Below, one piece after another: positions 1 through 5,764 of a stretch of 5,996 bases of DNA. The notes beneath the pieces were generated by a model. The model saw nothing but the letters and a program-made list of their open reading frames with translations, was not told the DNA's origin and did not search any database. Source of the DNA: Elusimicrobiota bacterium (lineage in GTDB: Bacteria > Elusimicrobiota > Endomicrobiia > CG1-02-37-114 > JAHJSO01). Each line of letters starts with the position of its first letter. The stretch's first letter is position 1. The position numbers were made by a program, and so were the translations under genes. Location: NCBI GenBank assembly GCA_018830385.1, contig JAHJSO010000016.1, positions 1 to 5,996 on the forward strand, given 5' to 3'.

Positions 1-1
1 C

Positions 2-97
2 AACCCTGTAAAAAGGATAAGAGACAGGACAAAACCGGTATCTCTCCCGGACAGGAAGAGAGTCCCTGCGCCGGCCATGGCGGAAGAACTTCTTTAA
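2..97 (+). CDS. C-terminal end of an unidentified upstream gene (partial)
   Basis: The frame that starts at base 2 is open for 31 codons and stops at TAA 95-97, eight bases before the first possible dprA start. The visible peptide is basic and ends ...VPAPAMAEELL. Its AGG, ATA and AGA codons match the codon habit of the genes downstream, which makes it the best candidate for the tail of a gene co-transcribed with dprA. I do not recognise the family. The frame starting at base 1 is also open, to TGA 100-102, and a minus-strand frame is open too, so the assignment is tentative. Confidence 0.4.
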   Translation, partial: NPVKRIRDRTKPVSLPDRKRVPAPAMAEELL

Positions 98-100
98 TAT

Positions 101-105
101 GAGGG
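101..105 (+). promoter_or_regulatory. Ribosome binding site GAGGG that questions the dprA start
   Basis: GAGGG is the only Shine-Dalgarno-like stretch before dprA. It touches the ATG at 106 with no spacer, which would not allow normal initiation there. It lies 12 bases before the in-frame ATG at 118, which is long but workable. The true start is therefore more likely 118 than 106. Confidence 0.45.
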
Positions 106-1248
106 ATGTGTAAATATATGTACAATGTTGCACATAACGAGCTTCAGGCGAGGGTTTTGCTTAATATGGTTGAAGGGGTAGGCCCGATACGAGCCAACCG
201 CCTTGTTTCGTATTTCGGCGGGGCAGTAAAAATATTTTCAAGCAACCCGGCTGAATTAAGTATAGCAGGTGAGATAAGCGATAATCTTGCAAAAAGGATA
301 TTATCATCCGGGGACGTTATTGACGCAGACGCAGAGATTGAGGCGGCCAGGGGAATGGGAGTAAGGATAGTTACGGCTGAAGAAATTGATTACCCTCCGC
401 CGCTTAAACACCTGAACGACCCGCCCGTTGTGTTATACGTGAGGGGTGAGTTTAAGAAAGAAGACGTCCACTCCGTAGGCATCGTAGGTACCAGGAGGCC
501 GACACAGTACGGGAAACTTGTTACCGAAAAACTTACACGGGAATTCGCCGAATTAGGGACGGCGGTCGTAAGCGGGCTGGCCAGGGGGATTGACACCATA
601 GCGCATTCCGTAACTTTAAAATCCTGTGGAAGGACGTTTGCAGTGATGGGTAACGGGCTTGGGGTCCACTACCCGCCGGAGAACCGTAAACTTGAGGACT
701 CAATAACGAAATCCGGCGCGCTCGTCAGCGAGTTCCCGCTGAACTGCAAGCCCGACAGGGGAAATTTTCCCAGGAGAAACCGTCTTATAGCGGCGCTCTC
801 ACTGGGTGTGATTGTGGTTGAAGCGGACGAAAAGAGCGGGGCGCTTATCACGGCGAGGTTTGCGTTGGAGCAGGGTAAAGACGTATTCGCAGTACCGGGC
901 AGCATTCTTTCAAGGTACAGCAGGGGCCCGCATATCCTGCTGAAAAACGGCGCCAAACTCGTAGAGTCGGCAGCGGACGTCGTTGATGAAATTTCAGTGC
1001 TCGGCGACTGGATAATAAAGAATGCAAAAAAGGAAAAAGCAGCCCTCGCCGACACCGGGTTGCCCATACTGACTTCTACGGAAGAAGTAATACTTGACAG
1101 GGTATCTATGTCCCCGGCAGGCATTAACATTGACATGCTGTTTGGTACGGGGGACGTCCCCTTCGGTAAACTTTCAGAGGCATTAATGTCTCTTGAAATG
1201 AAAGGAATGATAAAGGCATTGCCGGGCAAGGCATACATAAGAACATGA
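106..1248 (+). CDS. dprA: DNA-processing protein DprA (Smf)
   Basis: DprA binds incoming or exposed single-stranded DNA in the cytoplasm and loads RecA. It protects transforming DNA and takes part in recombination. The 380-residue protein has the full family layout. A helix-hairpin-helix/SAM-like N-terminal region (about 14-70, with EGVGPIRANRL) is followed by the extended Rossmann domain (about 85-300) and a winged-helix C-terminal domain (about 315-380). Rossmann hallmarks visible are GTRRP (128-132), SGLARGID (156-163), YPPEN (189-193), FPRRNR (221-226), EADEKSGALIT (239-249) and PGS (264-266). The stop overlaps the topA start as ATGA, so topA is probably translationally coupled to it. The start is uncertain: ATG 106 abuts its only ribosome binding site, and ATG 118 (residue 5) is the better-spaced choice. 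Family identity is not in doubt. Confidence 0.96.
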   Translation: MCKYMYNVAHNELQARVLLNMVEGVGPIRANRLVSYFGGAVKIFSSNPAELSIAGEISDNLAKRILSSGDVIDADAEIEAARGMGVRIVTAEEIDYPPPLKHLNDPPVVLYVRGEFKKEDVHSVGIVGTRRPTQYGKLVTEKLTREFAELGTAVVSGLARGIDTIAHSVTLKSCGRTFAVMGNGLGVHYPPENRKLEDSITKSGALVSEFPLNCKPDRGNFPRRNRLIAALSLGVIVVEADEKSGALITARFALEQGKDVFAVPGSILSRYSRGPHILLKNGAKLVESAADVVDEISVLGDWIIKNAKKEKAALADTGLPILTSTEEVILDRVSMSPAGINIDMLFGTGDVPFGKLSEALMSLEMKGMIKALPGKAYIRT

Positions 1249-3149
1249 ACCTCGTAATAGTTGAATCTCCCACAAAAGAAAAGACAATCTCAAGGTTTCT
1301 TGATAAGAACTACACCGTCAGGAGTTCTTACGGCCATGTCCGTGATTTACCCAAAGGTAAATTGGGCATTCAGACGGACAGCGATTTCAGTCCCGAATAT
1401 GTCGTCATTAAAAAGGCGCAGAAAATGATCAGTGCGCTGAAGGCGCTTGTATCAAAGGCGGACACAGTTTTTATGGCGACTGATTATGACCGCGAGGGAG
1501 AGGCCATTGCATGGCACTTAAGCCAGGTCCTCGGCCTCAATAAATCAAAGATAAAAAGGATAACCTTTCACGAAATAACTAAAGATGCAATAAAGGACGC
1601 ATTGAAAAACCCCAGGGAGATTGACATTTCACTCGTGAATGCACAGCAGGCGAGGAGGATTCTTGACCGCCTTGTCGGGTACAAACTTTCACCGCTTCTG
1701 TGGAAAAAGGTGGCGCGGGGGCTTTCAGCCGGGAGGGTGCAGTCGGTGGCGTTGCGTCTGGTTGTTGAGCGGGAGAATGAAATAAAAAATTTCGTTTCAC
1801 GGCAGTACTGGACTATCAGCGTTAAACTGTCAAAAGGAGAAGAAGAGTTCACCGCCGAACTTATTTCAAAAAATAATAAAAGGTTCCAGGAACAAATTGT
1901 TTTTGACCTCTTCGCTGAAAAATACAAGGTGAACGTATCCACCATCGCAACCGGGCAGGACGCCGATCTGATACTGTCCGAATTAAAACCCCTTGCCTAC
2001 AGGGTTGAGGACGTCCAGAAGAAAAAGATATCCCGCACCCCGCCGCCGCCTTTCACAACGTCAACAATGCAGCAGGATGCGGCAAGAAAACTGGGTTTTT
2101 TCGCGGATAAGACAATGAAGGTCGCCCAGTCGTTATACGAAGGAGTAGGGATTGAAGACGGCAACGTCGGGCTGATAACCTATCACAGGACCGATTCTGT
2201 TTCCGTTGCGAAGGTTTCGCAGGAGGAGGCAAGGAAATTTATATCGGAAAAGGCCGGGAAGGAATATCTCCCTGAAAAGATAAGGATGTATAAAACAAAG
2301 ACGAAAGGGGCGCAGGAGGCGCACGAGTGCATAAGGCCAACGGGTGTTTACCATACCCCTGAATCAATTGAAAAATATTTAACGGGAGACCAAAAATCAC
2401 TCTATAAACTTATATGGCAGAGATTTGTTGCAAGCCAGATGGCTGAAGCGGTGTATGACAGCGTAATGGTTGATATATCGGCCGGGGAATACATGTTTCG
2501 CGCAGGTGGCAGGACGCTTTTGTTTCCCGGCTACCTGAAACTGTATAAAGAATCTGATGAAAATTCCGGTGACCAGGCGGACCAGTCGGACCAGGACGGG
2601 GCAGAAAGGATACTCCCCGCATTGGACCCCGGCGACAACTTAAGGTTTTTGGAAGCAGTCACGGACGAACACGCAACCAGCCCCCCGCCCAGATATAATG
2701 AAGCGAGTTTAATAAAGACGCTTGAGAAGCACGGCATAGGGAGGCCCTCAACCTATGCAACGATATCCGGCACGATACTGAGGAGAAGGTACGTCCGTAG
2801 CGAGGACAGGAAATTTTTCCCTACAGACCTCGGCGCACAGGTGAACGACATACTCAAGGCATATTTTGAACAGATAGTTGACATAAACTTCACGGCTGGC
2901 ATAGAAGAAAAACTTGACGAAATAGCGGACGGTACCCTGGTGTGGCAGGATGTAATCAGGGAGTTTTACAATCCGTTCCAGTCAAAATTAGACATTGCAG
3001 AGAACTCTATCGCCCAGAAGCCGAAGCCGGAACTTACGGACAGGAAATGCCCGGTGTGTTCCACACCGATGTATCTCCGCACAAGCAGGTTCGGTAAATT
3101 TTATTCCTGCTCAAAGTGGCCGTCGTGCAAGGGCAAACAAAACGCATGA
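1245..3149 (+). CDS. topA: Type IA DNA topoisomerase I
   Basis: TopA relaxes negatively supercoiled DNA by cutting one strand through a 5'-phosphotyrosine link. At 634 residues it is a compact form, much shorter than the roughly 865 residues of E. coli TopA and close to the Thermotoga enzyme. The Toprim domain shows Glu7 (VESPTKEKT) and the metal-binding D80-Y-D82-R-E84. The catalytic tyrosine is Y313 in LITYHRTDS, with R315 beside it. Later come PPPRYNEASL and GIGRPSTYA, typical of the central gate domains. The C-terminus carries one four-cysteine zinc finger (C602, C605, C622, C628) and then stops, so the extra zinc ribbons of larger enzymes are absent. The start overlaps the dprA stop (ATGA), and no convincing ribosome binding site is visible, which fits re-initiation after dprA. 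An acidic, repeat-containing linker occupies residues about 435-452. All key residues are present. Confidence 0.97.
   Translation: MNLVIVESPTKEKTISRFLDKNYTVRSSYGHVRDLPKGKLGIQTDSDFSPEYVVIKKAQKMISALKALVSKADTVFMATDYDREGEAIAWHLSQVLGLNKSKIKRITFHEITKDAIKDALKNPREIDISLVNAQQARRILDRLVGYKLSPLLWKKVARGLSAGRVQSVALRLVVERENEIKNFVSRQYWTISVKLSKGEEEFTAELISKNNKRFQEQIVFDLFAEKYKVNVSTIATGQDADLILSELKPLAYRVEDVQKKKISRTPPPPFTTSTMQQDAARKLGFFADKTMKVAQSLYEGVGIEDGNVGLITYHRTDSVSVAKVSQEEARKFISEKAGKEYLPEKIRMYKTKTKGAQEAHECIRPTGVYHTPESIEKYLTGDQKSLYKLIWQRFVASQMAEAVYDSVMVDISAGEYMFRAGGRTLLFPGYLKLYKESDENSGDQADQSDQDGAERILPALDPGDNLRFLEAVTDEHATSPPPRYNEASLIKTLEKHGIGRPSTYATISGTILRRRYVRSEDRKFFPTDLGAQVNDILKAYFEQIVDINFTAGIEEKLDEIADGTLVWQDVIREFYNPFQSKLDIAENSIAQKPKPELTDRKCPVCSTPMYLRTSRFGKFYSCSKWPSCKGKQNA
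2571..2597 (+). repeat. Three tandem 9-base units inside topA
   Basis: Three consecutive 9-base units begin GACCAG and end GCG, TCG and GAC. They are in frame and encode Asp-Gln-Ala, Asp-Gln-Ser, Asp-Gln-Asp (residues 443-451). They lie in the acidic linker before the PPPRY motif, a position where TopA proteins vary in length. The array probably arose by slippage or short duplication and is unlikely to affect catalysis. Confidence 0.7.
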
Positions 3150-3166
3150 TGCAATCCCGCAATACC

Positions 3167-3171
3167 GGGAG
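3167..3171 (+). promoter_or_regulatory. Ribosome binding site of xerC
   Basis: GGGAG sits eight bases before ATG 3180, an ideal spacing. This supports that start over the in-frame ATG three codons downstream (3189). Confidence 0.65.
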
Positions 3172-3179
3172 CGACGTGT

Positions 3180-4085
3180 ATGGACAGCATGGACGTACTT
3201 ACCAGGGGTTTTATCGCATCCCTCCGCATACAGGGCTTTTCGCTGAATACAATAAGGGCATACAAACGGGACATACGGGAGTTTACCGAATACTTCGCTC
3301 AGAATTTTCCCGGCATAAAACTGGATTCCGTAGGACGTCTTGTGATGAGGTCATACCTTGAATATCTCAGAAAAAAAAACTTAACGACGGCTACGGTATC
3401 AAGAAAAATCTCTTCCACCCGTTCATTTTTCAAATACCTGCAATCACAGAAATTGGTGCCGCAGAACATATTCCGGTACGTTGTCCTCCCGAAAGTAAAG
3501 AGGAGGTTGCCGGTGTTTTTAACCGAGCAGGAGATGAAGACGCTCCTGGCGTGGACGGGTATGAAGTCGGCGATGGCGCCGAGGGACAGGGCGATACTTG
3601 AAATTTTATATTCAAGCGGGATCAGGGTCGGAGAACTCGTCTCTATGAATGATGACTGTGTTGATTTTTTCGGCGGTACGGCAAGGGTTACGGGTAAAGG
3701 GAACAGGGAAAGGATTGTACCCGTCGGGAATGTCGCTTTGAAAACATTGTATAAGTACATGGGATTAAGGAAGAATATCATTGAAAGATACCCTTACAAG
3801 GCGGATAAATTGGCGTTATTTTTAAATTTTCATGGCGGCCGGCTTACAGACAGGGCTGTGCGGAAAATACTTGACGCATGGGTTAAGGCGGCGTCAATAA
3901 AAAAGGATATTTCACCGCATGTTATACGGCATTCTTTTGCAACGCACATGTTGAATGCAGGATGCGACCTCCGCAGCGTACAGGAGATGCTGGGCCACCA
4001 GAACCTTGCAACCACGCAGATTTATACGCATGTTACGACTGAAAGGATTAAAAAGGTTTATGAATCGGCGCACCCCAGAGCATAA
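3180..4085 (+). CDS. xerC: Tyrosine recombinase XerC/XerD
   Basis: This is a site-specific recombinase of the Xer family, which resolves chromosome dimers at dif near the replication terminus, acting with FtsK. The 301-residue length is typical. An N-terminal SAM-like core-binding domain (about 5-90, with GFSLNTIRAYKRDI) precedes the catalytic domain (about 110-300). All active-site residues are present: R149 (SGIRVGEL), K173 (VTGKGNRERIVP), H247 and R250 (HVIRHSF), H273 (MLGHQNL) and the nucleophile Y282 (TQIYTHV). The C-terminus ends in HPRA, as is usual for XerC and XerD. It follows topA by 30 bases and probably shares its transcript. XerC and XerD cannot be told apart reliably from motifs, and the enzyme might act alone in this organism. 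I use xerC because topA-xerC neighbourhoods are common. A run of nine A at 3371-3379 lies within the gene, but the frame is intact. Confidence 0.93.
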   Translation: MDSMDVLTRGFIASLRIQGFSLNTIRAYKRDIREFTEYFAQNFPGIKLDSVGRLVMRSYLEYLRKKNLTTATVSRKISSTRSFFKYLQSQKLVPQNIFRYVVLPKVKRRLPVFLTEQEMKTLLAWTGMKSAMAPRDRAILEILYSSGIRVGELVSMNDDCVDFFGGTARVTGKGNRERIVPVGNVALKTLYKYMGLRKNIIERYPYKADKLALFLNFHGGRLTDRAVRKILDAWVKAASIKKDISPHVIRHSFATHMLNAGCDLRSVQEMLGHQNLATTQIYTHVTTERIKKVYESAHPRA

Positions 4086-4112
4086 TGTGGTTAATATGGG
4101 AATCTTCGGGGC

Positions 4113-4147
4113 GTCATTGCGAGGAGCGTTAGCGACGAAGCAATCCC
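4113..4147 (+). repeat. REP-like 35-base repeat, copy 1
   Basis: The unit begins GTCATTGCGAGGAGCG and ends ACGAAGCAATCCC. It is an imperfect palindrome: ATTGC pairs with GCAAT at the ends, and the central GC/GC pair encloses a short GTTA loop. Repeats of this type are scattered between genes in many environmental bacterial genomes and produce the recurring spurious peptide LRGALATKQS. It may act as a transcript-end stabiliser or attenuator for the dprA-topA-xerC transcript, but that is inference. Confidence 0.85.
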
Positions 4148-4157
4148 GCTCCCCCTT

Positions 4158-4192
4158 GTCATTGCGAGGAGCGTTAGCGACGAAGCAATCCC
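4158..4192 (+). repeat. REP-like 35-base repeat, copy 2
   Basis: This copy is identical in all 35 positions to copy 1 and in the same orientation. A 10-base pyrimidine-rich spacer (GCTCCCCCTT) separates them, giving a period of 45 bases. Perfect identity suggests recent duplication or ongoing homogenisation. Confidence 0.85.
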
Positions 4193-4224
4193 AACCCGAA
4201 CGTGTATAAGCCGCACCAGGACAT

Positions 4225-5157
4225 ATGAACGAAAAAATAGTTCTCTTAATGGAAGAAACAGGTTGTGAGCAGGGCGAGGCGCAGCTTGCCCTTGAGATGT
4301 CAAACTACGATTTTGAGAAGGCCATCCAGACAATAAAGAGTTTCCTGCGGAATATAGCCGTGGTAAAGGGGAAGTTTTTTATACCGGACAAAAATTTATA
4401 CGGCCTGTTTGTCTCAATATTTCACAGGAAAACCGAATCACAGATAAAATTTACGGGTATCGTTTCATACAACCCGGTCGTCTATGAAATGGACGTCAAT
4501 ACGGACTGGCATATCATTGAAAAGGCAATCTACTCCTACCGTCTCCTTGGGGGCAGTATCCAGTCGGTTACGCGGGAGTTTGAATTAAATTTTGCAAGGA
4601 ATATCCTGCTGAATAAAGACAGGTTCTACAGGGCGGTGGCCGCGGACAACGAAAAGGTCCGCGAGATTATTTGTGAGAATTTTTTGTGGAAAGGAGCGGA
4701 CATCCAGATAATTGTCCAGGAGATTAACCTGGCGCAGTACCAGCAATCACCTGTGGTGGACGTGTCCGTGAGTCCGGTTGATGTTTCAGGGGTTGACAGA
4801 GATGCGAAGTGCCTTGTGATAGAAACAAACCTTTTTGAGTCGGATTCGGGCAAGAAGGCCGAGGGCCTTTTGAAGGGGGATGTGGTCTTTGCAAGAATAT
4901 GTGACGACAGGGATATAGCCCATTATATAGCCCGCCTGCTGGGAATAAAAGACACCGAGTATATGCCGGTGCACGTTGAGGACGTTGAAAAGGATGGGGG
5001 CGAAGTCACATTGAAACTGTTGTTTACTCCGGGGATTATCGGATATACGAAAGTGAAGTCCTGCGTCAGGATAAAAAGTTCAAGCGAGGGCAGGCCGGAT
5101 GCAAAGGGCCCGTTCTGGCGGAGGATATTCGGACGCAACTCCTTGATTTTTTACTGA
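4225..5157 (+). CDS. Unrecognised protein with N-terminal UBA/TS-N-like domain
   Basis: I do not recognise this 310-residue protein as a whole. Residues about 3-41 fit the three-helix UBA/TS-N fold pattern: LLMEETGC (7-14), then QLALEMSNYDFEKAI (20-34) with the usual hydrophobic spacing. In bacteria this fold is best known from the N-terminus of elongation factor Ts, but the EF-Ts core does not follow. A middle region (about 50-175) contains NLYGLFVSI (57-65) and WKGADIQI (155-162). A third region (about 190-290) contains LLKGDVVFARICDDRDIAHYIARLLG. The tail is GPFWRRIFG followed by SLIFY. No signal peptide or membrane span is visible, so it is probably cytoplasmic. The start at ATG 4225 has a close AGGA (4218-4221, three-base gap); the next in-frame ATG, 4249, would cut the UBA-like helix. 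It lies 38 bases before exbD, and its 3' end contains the -35 element of the exbD promoter. Its function is unknown. Confidence 0.85.
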   Translation: MNEKIVLLMEETGCEQGEAQLALEMSNYDFEKAIQTIKSFLRNIAVVKGKFFIPDKNLYGLFVSIFHRKTESQIKFTGIVSYNPVVYEMDVNTDWHIIEKAIYSYRLLGGSIQSVTREFELNFARNILLNKDRFYRAVAADNEKVREIICENFLWKGADIQIIVQEINLAQYQQSPVVDVSVSPVDVSGVDRDAKCLVIETNLFESDSGKKAEGLLKGDVVFARICDDRDIAHYIARLLGIKDTEYMPVHVEDVEKDGGEVTLKLLFTPGIIGYTKVKSCVRIKSSSEGRPDAKGPFWRRIFGRNSLIFY

Positions 5158-5171
5158 AAAAGATATATAAT
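5143..5171 (+). promoter_or_regulatory. Sigma-70-type promoter for exbD
   Basis: TTGATT (5143-5148) and TATAAT (5166-5171, perfect consensus) are separated by exactly 17 bases. Transcription would begin near 5178, giving a leader of under 20 bases that still includes the G-rich ribosome binding site at 5180-5187. The -35 element lies in the last codons of the preceding gene. exbD could thus be expressed independently of the upstream operon. Confidence 0.55.
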
Positions 5172-5179
5172 AAACAACC

Positions 5180-5187
5180 GGGGGGTG
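5180..5187 (+). promoter_or_regulatory. Ribosome binding site that fixes the exbD TTG start
   Basis: A run of six G followed by TG ends eight bases before TTG 5196. An in-frame TAA at 5193-5195 rules out any earlier start, and the next ATG in frame (5250) lies inside the conserved DVTPMADVV motif. TTG 5196 is therefore the only start that keeps the ExbD N-terminus. Confidence 0.65.
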
Positions 5188-5195
5188 CATAATAA

Positions 5196-5597
5196 TTGAA
5201 ATTCAGGAAGAGGGTCGGGTTCACCAGGCCGTTATTGGACGTAACGCCGATGGCGGATGTGGTATTTTTGCTTCTGATATTTTTTATGCTATCGTCTTCT
5301 TTTTTGATTGAACCCGGCATCAAATTAAAACTCCCTGCGACGAAGACCGCCGAGATACAGTCGGATAAAAAACTTATTTTGTCAGTCAAAAAGACAGGTG
5401 AGATATTTTTGAATGAACGGCCTGTCAGGTTGGAGTCGCTTGAGGAAGAATTGCGTTTGCTCCTGCCGCTGCAGTCGGAAAAGTTGTTGATTGTCAGGGC
5501 TGATAAAGAAGCCCTGCACGGTATTGTCGTGGAGGTCCTTGATAAAGCAAAGCTGGCCGGTGCGGAGAAGCTGGCGATTGCCACTGAGAAAAAGTAA
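5196..5597 (+). CDS. exbD: ExbD/TolR-family biopolymer transport protein
   Basis: ExbD/TolR proteins sit in the inner membrane with an ExbB/TolQ channel and use the proton gradient to drive TonB, TolA or related systems. The 133-residue length is normal. A short basic cytoplasmic N-terminus (KFRKRVGF) precedes the hallmark LLDVTPMADVVFLLLIFFML. Asp21 matches the essential protonatable aspartate of the family, and the single membrane span is about residues 22-38. The periplasmic domain follows, with the GIKLKLPAT strand after the membrane and the typical IVRADKEALHGIVVEVLDKAKLAG near the end. The start is TTG, forced by an in-frame stop just upstream. No exbB/tolQ, tonB or TonB-dependent receptor is in the window, and the neighbours are an unknown cytoplasmic protein and a response regulator. 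Whether it belongs to TonB, Tol-Pal or another system cannot be told. I use exbD as the family name. Confidence 0.93.
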   Translation: MKFRKRVGFTRPLLDVTPMADVVFLLLIFFMLSSSFLIEPGIKLKLPATKTAEIQSDKKLILSVKKTGEIFLNERPVRLESLEEELRLLLPLQSEKLLIVRADKEALHGIVVEVLDKAKLAGAEKLAIATEKK

Positions 5598-5674
5598 CCA
5601 ACCAACCGGTATGTTTCGTTAAGGTGATGGCTAACTTATGAGAGGGATAAGAAGGCACTAAAAGGTTAACGCCC

Positions 5675-5681
5675 GGAGAGG
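5675..5681 (+). promoter_or_regulatory. Ribosome binding site of the 24-codon ORF
   Basis: GGAGAGG lies eight bases before ATG 5690, which is optimal spacing. It is the main reason to take the small ORF seriously. Confidence 0.45.
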
Positions 5682-5689
5682 AAAAAATA

Positions 5690-5764
5690 ATGGTGAGGAG
5701 GCAACGGGATAAAAACCAGCGCAGAGAAATGAAATATGGCGTGACGGGAGGTATAACAGGGTGA
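5690..5764 (+). CDS. Possible 24-residue leader peptide before the response regulator
   Basis: ATG 5690 opens a 24-codon frame ending at TGA 5762-5764, which overlaps the GTG start of the response regulator at 5761-5763 (GTGA). A well-placed GGAGAGG precedes it. The peptide is very basic in its first half (MVRRQRDKNQRREMK) and ends glycine-rich (GVTGGITG). It resembles no family I know. If translated, it could couple or tune translation of the regulator. The rest of the 163-base gap (5598-5689) holds only ORFs of a few codons and no strong promoter or terminator. A short ORF with a good ribosome binding site can arise by chance, and the second half of this one is also the response regulator's own leader. 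Confidence 0.3.
   Translation: MVRRQRDKNQRREMKYGVTGGITG
5746..5751 (+). promoter_or_regulatory. Ribosome binding site of the response regulator
   Basis: GGGAGG sits nine bases before GTG 5761 and supports that non-ATG start. The receiver domain's first strand (KILVIDDD) begins with the next codon. Confidence 0.65.

Larger units (their letters stand above)
4086..4224. other. Intergenic region with paired palindromic repeats
   Basis: This 139-base gap separates xerC from the next gene. It contains two copies of a 35-base repeat and no convincing gene. Frames that run through it from the end of xerC, or across it on the minus strand, encode only repeat-derived peptide (LRGALATKQS on the plus strand). 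A TATAAG at 4205-4210 has no matching -35 element and would leave almost no leader, so I do not call a promoter. Confidence 0.7.

Noticed and set aside
1..78. Minus-strand frame starting at ATG 78-76, with a hydrophobic stretch resembling a signal peptide
   Set aside because: Only 26 codons are visible and no good ribosome binding site precedes it. The plus-strand frame to TAA 95-97 fits the operon direction and codon habit better. It cannot be excluded without upstream sequence.
669..1238. Minus-strand frame of 189 codons
   Set aside because: It is antisense to the conserved DprA Rossmann and winged-helix domains, with no family motif. Such frames follow from the codon bias of the real gene.
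3151..3160. GCAATCCCGC between topA and xerC, identical to the 3' edge of repeat copy 1 (4140-4149)
   Set aside because: Ten bases is too short to call a repeat remnant, and the rest of the unit is absent.
3299..3781. Minus-strand frame of 160 codons
   Set aside because: It is antisense to intact xerC, with no recognisable domain.
3955..4209. Plus-strand frame of 84 codons across the xerC end and the repeats
   Set aside because: It is xerC in another frame continued into the repeats. Its tail is the repeated LRGALATKQS peptide, a known by-product of these palindromes rather than a gene.
4091..4333. Minus-strand frame of 80 codons over the repeats and the next gene's start
   Set aside because: It carries the duplicated repeat-derived peptide (GIASSLTLLAMT twice) and is antisense to the UBA-like domain. 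No ribosome binding site was seen.
5066..5605. Minus-strand frame of 179 codons
   Set aside because: It is antisense to exbD and the end of the preceding gene. The plus-strand ExbD motifs are unmistakable.
5635..5651. CTTAT/ATAAG stem with a seven-base loop in the gap before the response regulator
   Set aside because: A five-pair AT-rich stem without a U-run or flanking conservation is expected by chance and does not look like a terminator or riboswitch.
5666..5691. TTAACG...AATAAT as a promoter for the response regulator
   Set aside because: The spacing is only 14 bases and the -35 element is poor, so no promoter is called.
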